Assembly (NCBI GenBank): GCA_002102555.1
Contig: MCFL01000162.1
Location: forward strand, 1 to 54,642
Reading direction: 5' to 3'
DNA: 54,642 nucleotides
From: Catenaria anguillulae PL171
Lineage: Eukaryota > Blastocladiomycota > Blastocladiomycetes > Blastocladiales > Catenariaceae
The notes beneath the pieces were generated by a model, which saw only the letters and a list, made by a program, of their open reading frames with translations, was not told the origin of the DNA and made no database searches. Positions 43,392 through 53,046 of this stretch are shown here, in pieces (the first letter of the stretch is position 1; every line of letters starts with the position of its first letter). The position numbers were made by a program, and so were the translations under genes.

Positions 43392-44416
43392 GGTGAATCG
43401 TGAAGTTGGGGGTTCAAGGGGGGGGTGTTTTGGGTAAGAAAACGAGGTTACAATGTGCTCTCGGTTCGAACGGTTCGAAGAGAAGGAGCCAAAGTGCGGA
43501 TGGATGCAATGGACTCGCGTGGCTGTGGATCGACAAGCATGGATCGGCGACAGATCGGCATCCCAGAGTTGGCCATGCAACTGATGCGAAGCGAGAAGTT
43601 TGACTGCTTTTTGTAGACCCGCGTTATGTGGGAAACTTTCGTCGTCCTGCGTCCAAGTCACTGAGGGTAAAGAAACTTTGTTCGTCAGCAACGTTTCAGC
43701 AGCATGCGCATCGTACCCATGTCTGATCGCGGAAGTACTGCTGCGAGCCTCGCTCATGATAGCCTGTCCTGTCTGAATCGAGTCAGCTCTGACATGATTC
43801 TGGTCGGTAACCATCGACGGCTGGTGGGTCCGTAAAACTTACATTTCATTATGCCTGCATGTGTACACTGATTGGAACTCTCAATAAATGAAGCAGAAGC
43901 AATACAAACCGGCGTCATATTGATCTTTTTGGTCACGAGAGGGCTGTCAACAAAAATCACTGAGAAGCGGAAAGCGCGATAATCATTCAAGTCTTGACCG
44001 TGCACGAATCGGACACAAACGCAACTGATCCAGCGCGCAACGGAGACATGGCCTTGGACAAGCGGGTGCAAAAGCGACCATGGGCAAGCCCATGCATCTC
44101 GCGTTTGGCATGGCCGCTCTCCGTGGACAAGGCTGGAGAAGGAAAGAGAATGAGGACGATGATAGGAGGATCCCGTCCATTCAATACCAGTTCCAAGTAG
44201 AATGATTCCACATTTCATTGTATCATGCATGAAGGTGATTGCAATCACAAACGGCAACTACAATCGTTCAGGCACACACAGCGCAACCATCAGCTGAGTA
44301 TCGACAACAGGGTATCACATGCAAACGGCCACCACCACATCATGCGCGCAACTGCTTGGCGTGCCGTGCAGATGTTGCGTGCAGACACCACGACAAATTC
44401 TCTGCCAACACCATCA
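43392..44416. other. About 1 kb upstream of elongation factor 2; no gene seen
   Basis: No convincing coding frame. Holds the presumed strong EF2 promoter and the 3' flank of the downstream-oriented kinase gene. Includes an (ATGATGACG)-like low-complexity patch inside the adjacent first intron at 42946-42990. Confidence 0.5.
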
Positions 44417-46063
44417 TCACTTTGCATCGACGGAAATGGCCGTCTGCACGTTTTCCACCACGGTACCCCTGCGCGGCACGCGCAAATATGCATCGGTCCC
44501 GTGCCCATCGAGCACGACAACCTCGAGCGACCCGGCCCAGTAATCGGCGTACACTTTGGCGAGCGGCGCGCCAAGGCCGAGGTGGCGCAGCGGCATGGAA
44601 TTGGGCGGGGCACCAGAAGCGGGCGCTGCTGACGGCGATGAAGGTTGCGATGGTGGTGGCACTGGCGACGGCGTGGACAGTTGATGGTGATGCTGCTCGG
44701 CGACGGTTGCAGTGAGATACGGGGTTGCAGCGAGTCGCTGGAGGCGGTCGGCGGCCGAGATGGTGAACGAGGCTGATGTCTCGTAGGCGGCTGGGGGCGC
44801 GGTCGCCGCCGGTTGATTTGTTGGCCGAACAAATGAAAAGAGCGACGGCAGAATGTTTGATGGCACGCCACCGCCGCGGTCGCTCACACGGAACACGACA
44901 TGATCCGCTCCGGCGCACACGGTCACGTCGATGGCAAAGTCCTCATGGGTGGTTGCGTGGACTGACGATTGTTGCTCTTGGATCGACGCTACAAGTGCGT
45001 TCTTGAACAGCTCGAGCAAAATGTACTCGAGGTGGTCGGGAATGTAGGGAAACTCAATGTCCTTGACCTTGCTGCTGCTTTTGCTTTTGGACGAGGGCGA
45101 GGTCGGCGTGGTTGAGGCCGACAAGGAGGACGGAGACAGAGATGTCAGGCGAATGGGTGGGATCGGCATATTTGGAAACGCTTGCTGGACGAGCGCAGTG
45201 GCAACGTCGGCCGCTCGATGCACACACTCCATGGCCCGCGTGCGCGTATTGACAATCCCGATGAATGCCGAATCGGGAGGTGCAGGTGAATAGTACGAGT
45301 CGGTCAATGACAAGTGCTGCTGCGCGAGCACACGCCGTCCGATCCGTGAGCGCAGCATTTCCGACATGAATGCGTCGACAGCGGGGGCGGTCAAGACGCC
45401 ACCGTGATAACATTCAAGCAATCCGAGCGCTAGCCTTGGGATCACGGACCGGTGCGAATCGAGTTGCGAGCGGACAAGGTCGCAAAAGATGCGATTGTCA
45501 TCCATGTTTTGAATGACAGGGAAATCGCGAAACTGCAAGAATGAGGACCAGTACGCCGAGTACACAGCGGACAGGTGCGGGTTGGCAACGGCAATGAATG
45601 GCAAATGTGTTTGAAAATCGCGGAGGCGATGTGCAAGGCGAATCGGGAGTTCGGTGCGCAGATAATTGGCAGACTTGAGCAGGCGGTCGTCCGAGAGCTG
45701 GCGGCCAAACGTGACGAGCTGGCGCAGCGTGACCCGGGTCGGCTGCTGCGTCGCATACGATTCGAGAATGCGAGAGGCATAAAAGTGGCGTTGAGGATCA
45801 AGCGGCTCCGGCCCGCCGCGGGATGATGACCCGCCCTTTGACTGTGCGTTTGATGATGCCGTTGCCGTCGCCGGAATGTGCTGATTGTGGTATTTCCTGG
45901 TCGCTGCGGCATCTCGAGCTTCAGCTGGCCAGGGCCAGGCTGGACCAACCATCAGCATCAGCGGCGGCAAACTTGGCGGCGCCGTGAGCGATCGCGCTGC
46001 ATGTGAACCTTTGCCGCCGCTGCCGCGGCACCTTGACGCTTGCCTTGAAACGGTGGAGAGCAT
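44417..46063 (-). CDS. Mitochondrial dehydrogenase kinase (PDK/BCKDK family)
   Basis: Protein kinase of the histidine-kinase-like fold that inactivates pyruvate or branched-chain 2-oxoacid dehydrogenase by Ser phosphorylation in the mitochondrial matrix. An Arg-rich leader (SRQASRCRGSGGKGSHAARSL) suits import. The four-helix BCDHK_Adom3 domain covers about residues 95-260 (SYATQQPTRVTLRQLVTFG, FPVIQNMDDNRIFCDL). The HATPase domain has the N-box LLELFKNALVAS, the G1 box VSDRGGGVPSNIL, and the G2/family end LGLGAPLAKVYADYWAGSLE followed by GTDAYLRVPR. It is a single frame of 548 residues, long for the family because of two low-complexity inserts (Ser/Lys-rich near 335, Pro/Ser-rich near 465). 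PDK versus BCKDK cannot be settled by eye. Confidence 0.92.
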   Translation of the reverse strand: MLSTVSRQASRCRGSGGKGSHAARSLTAPPSLPPLMLMVGPAWPWPAEARDAAATRKYHNQHIPATATASSNAQSKGGSSSRGGPEPLDPQRHFYASRILESYATQQPTRVTLRQLVTFGRQLSDDRLLKSANYLRTELPIRLAHRLRDFQTHLPFIAVANPHLSAVYSAYWSSFLQFRDFPVIQNMDDNRIFCDLVRSQLDSHRSVIPRLALGLLECYHGGVLTAPAVDAFMSEMLRSRIGRRVLAQQHLSLTDSYYSPAPPDSAFIGIVNTRTRAMECVHRAADVATALVQQAFPNMPIPPIRLTSLSPSSLSASTTPTSPSSKSKSSSKVKDIEFPYIPDHLEYILLELFKNALVASIQEQQSSVHATTHEDFAIDVTVCAGADHVVFRVSDRGGGVPSNILPSLFSFVRPTNQPAATAPPAAYETSASFTISAADRLQRLAATPYLTATVAEQHHHQLSTPSPVPPPSQPSSPSAAPASGAPPNSMPLRHLGLGAPLAKVYADYWAGSLEVVVLDGHGTDAYLRVPRRGTVVENVQTAISVDAK

Positions 46064-46561
46064 GATGACTTGATCGGAGATCTTTCGGGGGTGGGGGACG
46101 GATTGAGCTCAGGAGACGCTGGCATTGCATTGCATGGAATGGATTTTGCCCAGAATACGCGGGCGTCCCATTTTCCATTTTCTTTCGGGCCAGCAGCGGC
46201 GATTCTCAGCCTCCTGACACTCTGCTCAAGAAAGTGTATGCACGCCCGGCGCGTCGGAGACTCTGAATCGGCTCTGAATCAGAGCAAACAGTCGGCTTCA
46301 CGTGAACCCAGCCCCGCGTCAGACTCACACCCGGCACCATGTCAGTGACCACACCCAGTCACTCGGGCCATCATCGAAAGAAATGGACTGCCACATGGCG
46401 TACACATATAGTTTAACGCAGGTGGAGGGTGAACTGAACTTCAGATGCCGCCGCTCGTCCGCGACCGTGGGCATAAGTTCGGGAGTGGGGAAAGGGCAGC
46501 AACAATGGGAAACAAGGGAATAACAAGTCTATGTTTTCTATACAATTTGCTCTCCATACAA
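46064..46561. other. Intergenic between two minus-strand kinases
   Basis: No gene seen. Upstream region of the dehydrogenase kinase and 3' flank of the ADCK gene. Confidence 0.6.
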
Positions 46562-48455
46562 TCATGTGGACGGCGTTGCAGCAAGAGCCCGCTCCGCAAT
46601 AGGCCGCCAGAGTTGGGACGGATTTGGCGAGTGCCCCGGCGTCAAAAACATGCCGAGACCGCGCAAAATGAGCGTCATGCGCATTGGGAATGTGAACCAG
46701 CCCGGCATGTCGATGAGCGGGTCCGTCACCGTGAAGTACTCCTGAATTTGGAGGGGTTGAGTCTGTGGGAGACAAGTCAGTGATGTGCTGCCTGCGCATG
46801 ATGATGATGGAGGAGGATGACAGTGCGTACCCCAAATGATTCTCATCCGTGCCAAACATAAATGTCCCGAGCAACAAAAAGGTATCGTCGAGGTTGTTCT
46901 TGGACGTGACGCCCATGGCCTTCACCTCCCTCACAATCTGAGCCCGGTCTTTCTCAGCCACGGCGACAACCATACGCGCAATCGACCGCCGCTGCTCATC
47001 GGTGAGCTGCTTGACTTGGCCGTAATCAATGAGTCCCAAAACGGGCGAACCGTCGCGTTGCGAATGCGAAAGCAGGATGTTACCTGGGTGCGGGTCGCCA
47101 TTGAACAGGCCGTGAATCAAGAGCTGCTCGCCGTGGACACGGAACAAGAGTTGCTCGAGCTCGTTGCCGTCCAAGTCGATCAGGTCATCGTGAACAGCAA
47201 TCTGCATCGAAGGGCGCGAGGTACCGATAGACGAGTTCCAGGCATGGACAAACGTGCGCTTGAAAAAGTAAACCCATTCTTGAAGGGCAAACGTGGCAAT
47301 GGCAATTGCCGCCTTGAACCTGGCAATGTGGCCGACCGGGGGCGAGTACGGGACAACGGCACCAGCGGATGACGACGAGGACGATGAAGACGGTGGCGCA
47401 AACGGATTCTTGGACGAGTCGGGCTTGGAGTCTGAACGGGCAACGGGCGGCTTTTGCATCAACACCTTGACATCTACGCCCATGGCCTTTGCGAGCTTCT
47501 CGTAATGCGACATCATGGCTTGGCTCAGTTGCACACCGGGCAAGTACTCCATGACAACGACATCCCGGTTGCACAGCTCCGGGAACACGCGCGGAATGCG
47601 AATGCGGCCGTCAGCCAACAACCCAGACTCTTGCATCTGCTCGCGCACCGTCTGCAGCGCCCACGTTTCGCGCGAAAAGTCAAACTCGGATAGGAACTGC
47701 TTCTCCAATTCCTTCATGAACGGCATCTGCTCGGGCTGCGCCAGAGCCACAAACTGGCGCATGGTCAGAAAGTCGAGCTGGAACATCTTTTCGATTCCGG
47801 GCAGCTGAATCTTGACCACCACATCCTCGTTGGATCCCTTGAGTCGAGCACGGTGCACTTGGCTGATACTTGCAACGCCAATCGGAACCGGGTCAAACTC
47901 GGAAAACACCTGGTGGATCGGGCGGCCGAGCGCCTTTTCCGTCACGGCAAGCGCTTGGTCGGTTTCGATTGGCGGGACGCTGTCGAGGCACACGGACAGA
48001 GCCTTGCGGTACTGCTCGGGCAGCATGTCCTGGCGAGAGGCTGCGACTTGACCAATCTTGACGTACAGGCCGCGCAGGCCGAGGACCAGATCGACGGCCG
48101 CTGGGGCGTACATGTCATGCAGCTCGTCAAAGCGGACATCGCGCTCGTCTTGCGTGGCATTGTTCCAGTCGAGCTGCCATTCGACACCCTTGTAGTGTGC
48201 GAGAATGGGCAGGGCGGTCGAATAAAACTTGTATTGGCGTTGCAAGCCGTGCACAGTGTCGATGGTGTCTGGGTCTTGCATCACATGGTACTTGTACGCC
48301 GTGACGCCGCCGTAAATAATCGAGGCATCGGCGGTTGAGCGGAGCATCAAGCTCGAGGCGAACTTGACGGTTTGGCGGTTGAGCCCGAGTTTCCATGCCG
48401 GCGATGGACCTGATAGTTGGGCCCGTGCGTTGCGCAAGAGAGTCGCCGTGAACAT
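46562..48455 (-). CDS. ABC1/UbiB-family atypical kinase (ADCK1/Mcp2 type)
   Basis: Member of the family that includes Coq8; ADCK1-type members act at mitochondria in lipid or cristae homeostasis. Visible hallmarks: the KxGQ motif in GLYVKIGQVAASRQDMLP, the Ala-containing loop VASISQVHRARL, NGDPHPGNILL (catalytic-loop Asp/Asn), and LIDYGQVKQL in place of DFG. A Ser-rich insert (eight Ser in a row, about residue 350) separates two kinase parts. The main frame runs from ATG 48455 to about 46831 and ends FGTDENHLG. The homologous continuation (PLQIQEYFTVTDPLIDMPGW to LWRPIAERALAATPST, stop at 46562) lies in another frame. GT at 46830 and AG ending 46763 are good sites, but the phase is wrong by one base, so an indel is suspected. 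Otherwise the protein would be about 610 residues. Confidence 0.88.
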
Positions 48456-48807
48456 GGCTGGCGATGGTTCTGCTTTGTGTGGGGTGGAATAGACGGGTGG
48501 GTGGTGATGGCGTTACTTCATTGCTAATAGATGGACGTGGACGGAGTGAGGATTACTTATGCATTTGCCGTCCCTGATCGAGAGTATTTGAAGCATTCAT
48601 GGTGTGAGAACGCCAAGGAAGCTGTCGTGTGGATCGCGTGTTGTTCTTCTGGGCTGTGGCGTGAGTCTGTTGAGTCGTCGAGCCTTGGTGAGTCAACCTG
48701 TCCGCGAACTGCGAACAACCTGACGTGTCTCGACCCGAATTCCGCCGTTAAGCCATGTTTGCAAGATGTCGAAGGTAAAGCAACCTGTTTCCTATAAGCG
48801 CAGTCTG
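48456..48807. other. Intergenic, left of the hAT-like element
   Basis: No gene seen. Promoter side of the ADCK gene. Confidence 0.6.
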
Positions 48808-50019
48808 CAGCTGGTAGGGTTCTGCAAACGACTCAGTGTCGGGTGAGTGTGCTTGGAGCGTGAATGGAGTCGACTCGGCCCACTCAAGAGTCGAGGCGAG
48901 TGCGCTCACCTGAACTCGACTCCATCAGCACTCGACTCGACTCGGCTCGCACTCCAAGTGCACACACACTCATGGCCCAAGTTTGGCGCTTCACAGAGGG
49001 CTTATTTACTATTGATAAAGTTCCAACACATCATTCACATTGCCGAAATCTCATTAGATTCATACGTTTGTACGTTTAAAAGTGATACTGGGATGGAGAA
49101 AGGGTAAATCACAGCTGAACAATACAATGCACACGACCAGGGCAAAAGAAAAACACACAGCGACAAGAAGTACTCATTTTGCGACTGGGAATGCGCCCAT
49201 TCCCTTTCCAACGCGCCCCACTCGCTGACGTCTTCCACCCTGCTCCATAACCTTGTCGCCGCTGTCCGATCTGGACTCGTCCATGGCTGCGGTTTCAAGC
49301 GGCGCCGTGCTAGGATTGGGCAAGTCGCCCAACGACCAATCAAAGTGCGAGAGCTAGTCCTTGCACATGAAATCGACAGTCAATTTTTGCAAATGCGCGC
49401 CGAAATCCGTGTCGAGAAGGATCCCCAGATGAGCGTGCGACCAAGGTGTCACCAACACTCGCCGCTCCAAGGGTTCCGCATGCGAGCGGTTGTGGACCTT
49501 GTCCATGGCGCGGTTACAGAGCGAATAGCGCGGCTCAGACGGATGCGGATCAAAAGGTATGAGGTGTTGGCGGCCCACCACTTGTGGATTTCCCGATCCA
49601 GCCTGACACAATCGTCGGCCAAGTACTTGTCAATTTCGTCGGCGACTCGGTCGCCCGTTCCAATCTTTGCCGCTTGGCCGCAGGATGGTCGTCGTCGTCA
49701 ATGAATGATTCGAGAGCTAGCGAGCGGGGCGAGGCACAAAGGGTGTGGCTGAGGGTGCAGGGCACTGTGGCAGTCACTTGGTAATGCAATACAATGCGAA
49801 AAGTCATGGTTTCATAAGACGAAGTCGGCCGCGAGTTGTCTCACAAGTCTTGATCGAGTGGTGGGTGAGTCGGACTCAAGTCTCACCTTGCACTGCTTGG
49901 AGTGCTCGACTCACTGCTCGTGCCGATCGACTTGGGTTGCACTCGCTCATCGCACTCCGATCCATTCGTAAAGTCGAGTGCGATTTTAGACTGAGGCGTT
50001 TGCAGAACTCTAGCAGCTG
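48808..50019. mobile_element. hAT-like DNA transposon, about 1.2 kb, degenerate
   Basis: Terminal inverted repeats 48808-48836 and 49991-50019 match at 26 of 29 positions (CAGCTG.TAG.GTTCTGCAAACG.CTCAG). Just inside each end lies a cluster of GAGTCGA/ACTCGAC-type words (48868-48955 and 49850-49990), like the subterminal repeats of hAT elements. Between them on the minus strand is a hAT transposase C-terminal remnant. Flanking 8-mers (GCAGTCTG and GTGTATAT) do not match, so the target duplication is lost or the true ends lie a few bases off. Probably an internally deleted, immobile copy. Confidence 0.65.
49354..49690 (-). pseudogene. hAT transposase C-terminal (dimerisation domain) fragment
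   Basis: One frame reads VADEIDKYLADDCVRLDREI and HKWWAANTSYL, the Trp-Trp segment typical of the hAT dimerisation region. The continuation in the next frame reads RAMDKVHNRSHAEPLERRVL and ILLDTDFGAHLQKL. That fits the pattern of small residues, AEPER-like motif and helix that follows in active transposases, with substitutions. The frame break near 49560 and the absence of the catalytic N-terminal part make it dead. Confidence 0.55.
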
Positions 50020-50450
50020 GTGTATATGGCAGCGATGTTTAATGGATGGGAATATTGTACATGTGTCGCAGCTGGTCACCGATCATTGTCTGCATGAGAT
50101 GCAAAGCGAGACCCTGTGTTGGATGCATGCTTATTCACACGTTGAAGCGAAGGGGGTCAACTCGCTTTCGAAATACATCTACAAGCAGGCAGCTGTCGAC
50201 GACCCAGTGGGTTATCAATGTTGCTAAGAATAGAGGTGCCACGGCACAGCAATTTTTTTGTTGGAAAAGTGTGGTATATGTACAGAGGTGAGTGACAATG
50301 AAAGCAACCAGACAGAACGACAAGCAGCATGAGGTACTCAAATCAATCGGATTATCCAACAACGACGCGCGCAAGAAAGGAAACATGTACACAAGATACG
50401 GGATCAACCCAAACATGATATCCAAATCCAAATCCATCCATCGCCACAAT
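50020..50450. other. Intergenic, 3' of the protease gene
   Basis: No gene seen between the hAT-like element and the stop of the subtilase. Confidence 0.6.
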
Positions 50451-51894
50451 CTACTTCATCAAATCGCCGGCAAACACCAGCTTGTTGGGCGTCCCATACA
50501 CGGTGTCATGCAGAACGCCATCGGTCGCCGCGCCGACCAACTTGTTGCGAATCTGCTCGGGCGTCAGCGTCGGGTCTTGTGACAGCAAGAGTGCCGCGAC
50601 ACCCGCGACCATTGGACTCGCCATGCTCGTGCCGGTGTTGAGCTTGGAGCCGTTGGTAGTGCCTGTTGCGATGGAGAGAATGTCGACGCCGGGTGCAAGA
50701 ACTGTGAATGAAGCGTTGGGAAAAGGAAATCAAGGATGTGAGTGACGGAAAGCAACAAGAATCAAACAGTTTTGAAACACGTACGAGTGACACATGAGCC
50801 ATAGTTGCTGAATGTTGGCATCCAGTCCTTGTCGTTTGTTGCACCGACGACAACAGCAGACGGCGCCGAGCTTGGCGAGCCATAGCAAGCAGATTGACCT
50901 GGAAAAACAAGTTAAAGCACCCTCAAGTTAGCCTCTTGGACTCGCATGGCAACGCACACAGCACAGGAGTGAAGTTGTACGCACCCTTGTTCCCAGCAGC
51001 AACCACAACCGTGATCCCCTCCCTCACTGCCGCTTCAACAGCTGCATTCATGACCTTGTCCTCGTACCCATGAATCGACATGTTGATGACGGCCTTTTCG
51101 CCCTTGCGCGCCTTTGCACTTGTCACGGCCCACTCGATTCCCTTGACAATGTCGGCCGTCGTGCCAAACCCTTCGTCGTCGAGCGCCTTGACCGCAATGC
51201 ACTTTGCCTTCTTTGCTACACCGAACGTGGACCCACACGAGATGCCAGCGACGTGCGACCCGTGCCCTTGGACATCGGCGCGGTCCTTGCAGTTGGAGCA
51301 CGTTGTGGTACCCCATTCGACGCGGCCGGCAAGGTCTTGGTGTGCGAGATGAATGCCCGTGTCGATCACGTACACGGCCACGTTTGCGCCGGCGGCTGCT
51401 GGGTAGTTGAAGGTGGATGCCGAGAGAGGCGAGGGCAGTTGGCGGGTGGCGATGCGGGCAAGGCCCCAGTTGGGAACCGGTGCCGATTGAACAGAAAAGC
51501 CGGCGGGAGCGGGAGCGGGGACGGGAGCAGAGACCTTGTAGCGCATGTTGCGCGAGACGCTAGCAACTGCTGGATGGCGGCGAAGCTGGTCGGCCGTCGA
51601 TGCAGACAAGGTTGCAGGGACAGTGCGGAATTGGGTGCCGATGGACGCAGTCTTGCTCGAGTCGATGGCCGATTGGATGTCAGAGTCGCCGTTGGCGGAC
51701 TCGCGGTTGAGGATGGCGTGAAGTGACTGGGTCACTGAGCCAAAGTTGGAGGTGGAAATGTCGGACTTGAAGGTGATGATGTATGAGTCGGGCACAACTG
51801 CGTCGGCCGGCGGGTCGCGTTGAGCCTGTGCGGCGGGGAGGGAGAGAGCAGTCAAGAGGACCGCAAAAGAGGCGAGGAAGGTGATGGACGGCAT
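50451..51894 (-). CDS. Secreted subtilisin-like serine protease (S8, proteinase K type)
   Basis: Extracellular endopeptidase. Signal peptide at residues 1-25 (hydrophobic AVLLTALSL, cleavage likely after AQAQ). An inhibitor I9 propeptide follows (DSYIITFKSD, TADQLRRHPAVASVSRN). The mature enzyme has catalytic Asp178 in VYVIDTGIHLAHQDL, His211 in VQGHGSHVAGI, the oxyanion Asn in VVVAAGNKG, and Ser in NTGTSMASPMVAG. Two introns checked for sites and phase: 50899-50984 (86 nt) and 50702-50784 (83 nt). Spliced length is 424 residues, normal for the family. Such proteases serve nutrition or host degradation. The same frame is open upstream of ATG 51894, but that part is low-complexity and the signal peptide fixes the start. 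Confidence 0.95.
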
Positions 51895-52744
51895 GTTGAC
51901 AAAATGGGTTGGCGGTGATTGATGGATGGAATGGATGGGAGTGGTAAAGTAAAAGTGTGGCTCGCTTGGGACAAGCTCACCGGTCGCGTTGGGTGGAAAC
52001 TCGGAAGGGGATGGCTGTGCTGCTGCTTTGTGTTGAGTCAAGCTATATGTGTAGGGTGTGGGAGATCGCGCTGGGCCGCAGCCAGTATTTGTACCAGTTG
52101 GCCGATTTATGGCGCTCGTGCCGAGCGAGGTCGAAGATGCTCGCCGCTGACGGGCCAGCCGCACAGGGGACGGAGGAGGGCCGATTCCGATGACCTGCAG
52201 AAACGTCCGCGGTGGAACCCTCCGGTCATCCGACCAGGTCACAAAATCATGGGATTCCTATGTTGAGGCCTTCTTGCGTGCGCTCGTCGGTCAGGTGTCC
52301 TTGCCGTGCATGTGCGCGAGCTTGCTGCACGTATACGTATTGGGCAATTTTGTTTGCACCGACCCGGGAGCGCGTGCGCGAGACGCGTTTTGTGATCGCA
52401 TGACACCAGCATGACCGATCACAAGACGCATCAAAGAGCTGCAGCTTGCATCGCCACTTGCCAGTTGCGGCAACGGTCCCACGAGATCGATCGACGAGGC
52501 AGCTGCTGCATGAATCCTTTTATATGTACCACACACGACACACGGGACTCGTCCTCCGTGCCATGGCGGCCAGTCGCACGCAGGTCTTGGGTCAAACAGT
52601 CAAGTATCAGTCGAAGAACAGAGTCATCCCTGATTGCATGCGTGATCAGCATTCGAAGCTGCTGTTGGGGTGGATCCGAGCCAAGTCTCACTTGTACTTG
52701 GTCGGCGAAGTCAGCCAGGACGTAATGAAGGAGAAGGTTGAAGG
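51895..52744. other. Intergenic between the protease and the Ty3 element
   Basis: About 850 bp, presumed protease promoter nearest 51895. No gene seen. Confidence 0.5.
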
Positions 52745-53046
52745 TGTTACGGTCCAACGAGGGACAGGGACGGAAGCAGGGCAAGGACAGGACAAGACGA
52801 GACTAAGAGTGTATATTGTATGGACAAGCAACGGGGTTGATTCAACTAGGGAACATGACAGGGGTTCAGGGATTGACAAGGATTAAATACGCAAGGATCG
52901 ACATGGGAAAGGCATGGAAGAAAGGTGTAGGGCAAGGTGATCGGGAACATGGTGGAAGCGAGGAGCACGTGAAGATTATGTGAGGGACACAGGCGAGACA
53001 CGTGCGAGACATGAGCAAGGAACGGTGACGAATGTCAACCGTGACA
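52745..53046 (-). repeat. LTR of the Ty3/gypsy element, about 302 bp
   Basis: Starts TGTCACGG and ends CCGTAACA (TG...CA, short inverted ends), directly after a purine run. The bases just beyond are GAAGG (52740-52744); the partner target copy is outside the window. An AT-rich TATTTAA-like box lies near 52883-52890. Confidence 0.75.

Noticed and set aside
43754-44257. 167-codon minus-strand frame upstream of elongation factor 2
   Set aside because: No ATG-supported domain or homologous feel; lies in the promoter and 3' flank interval and is probably chance.
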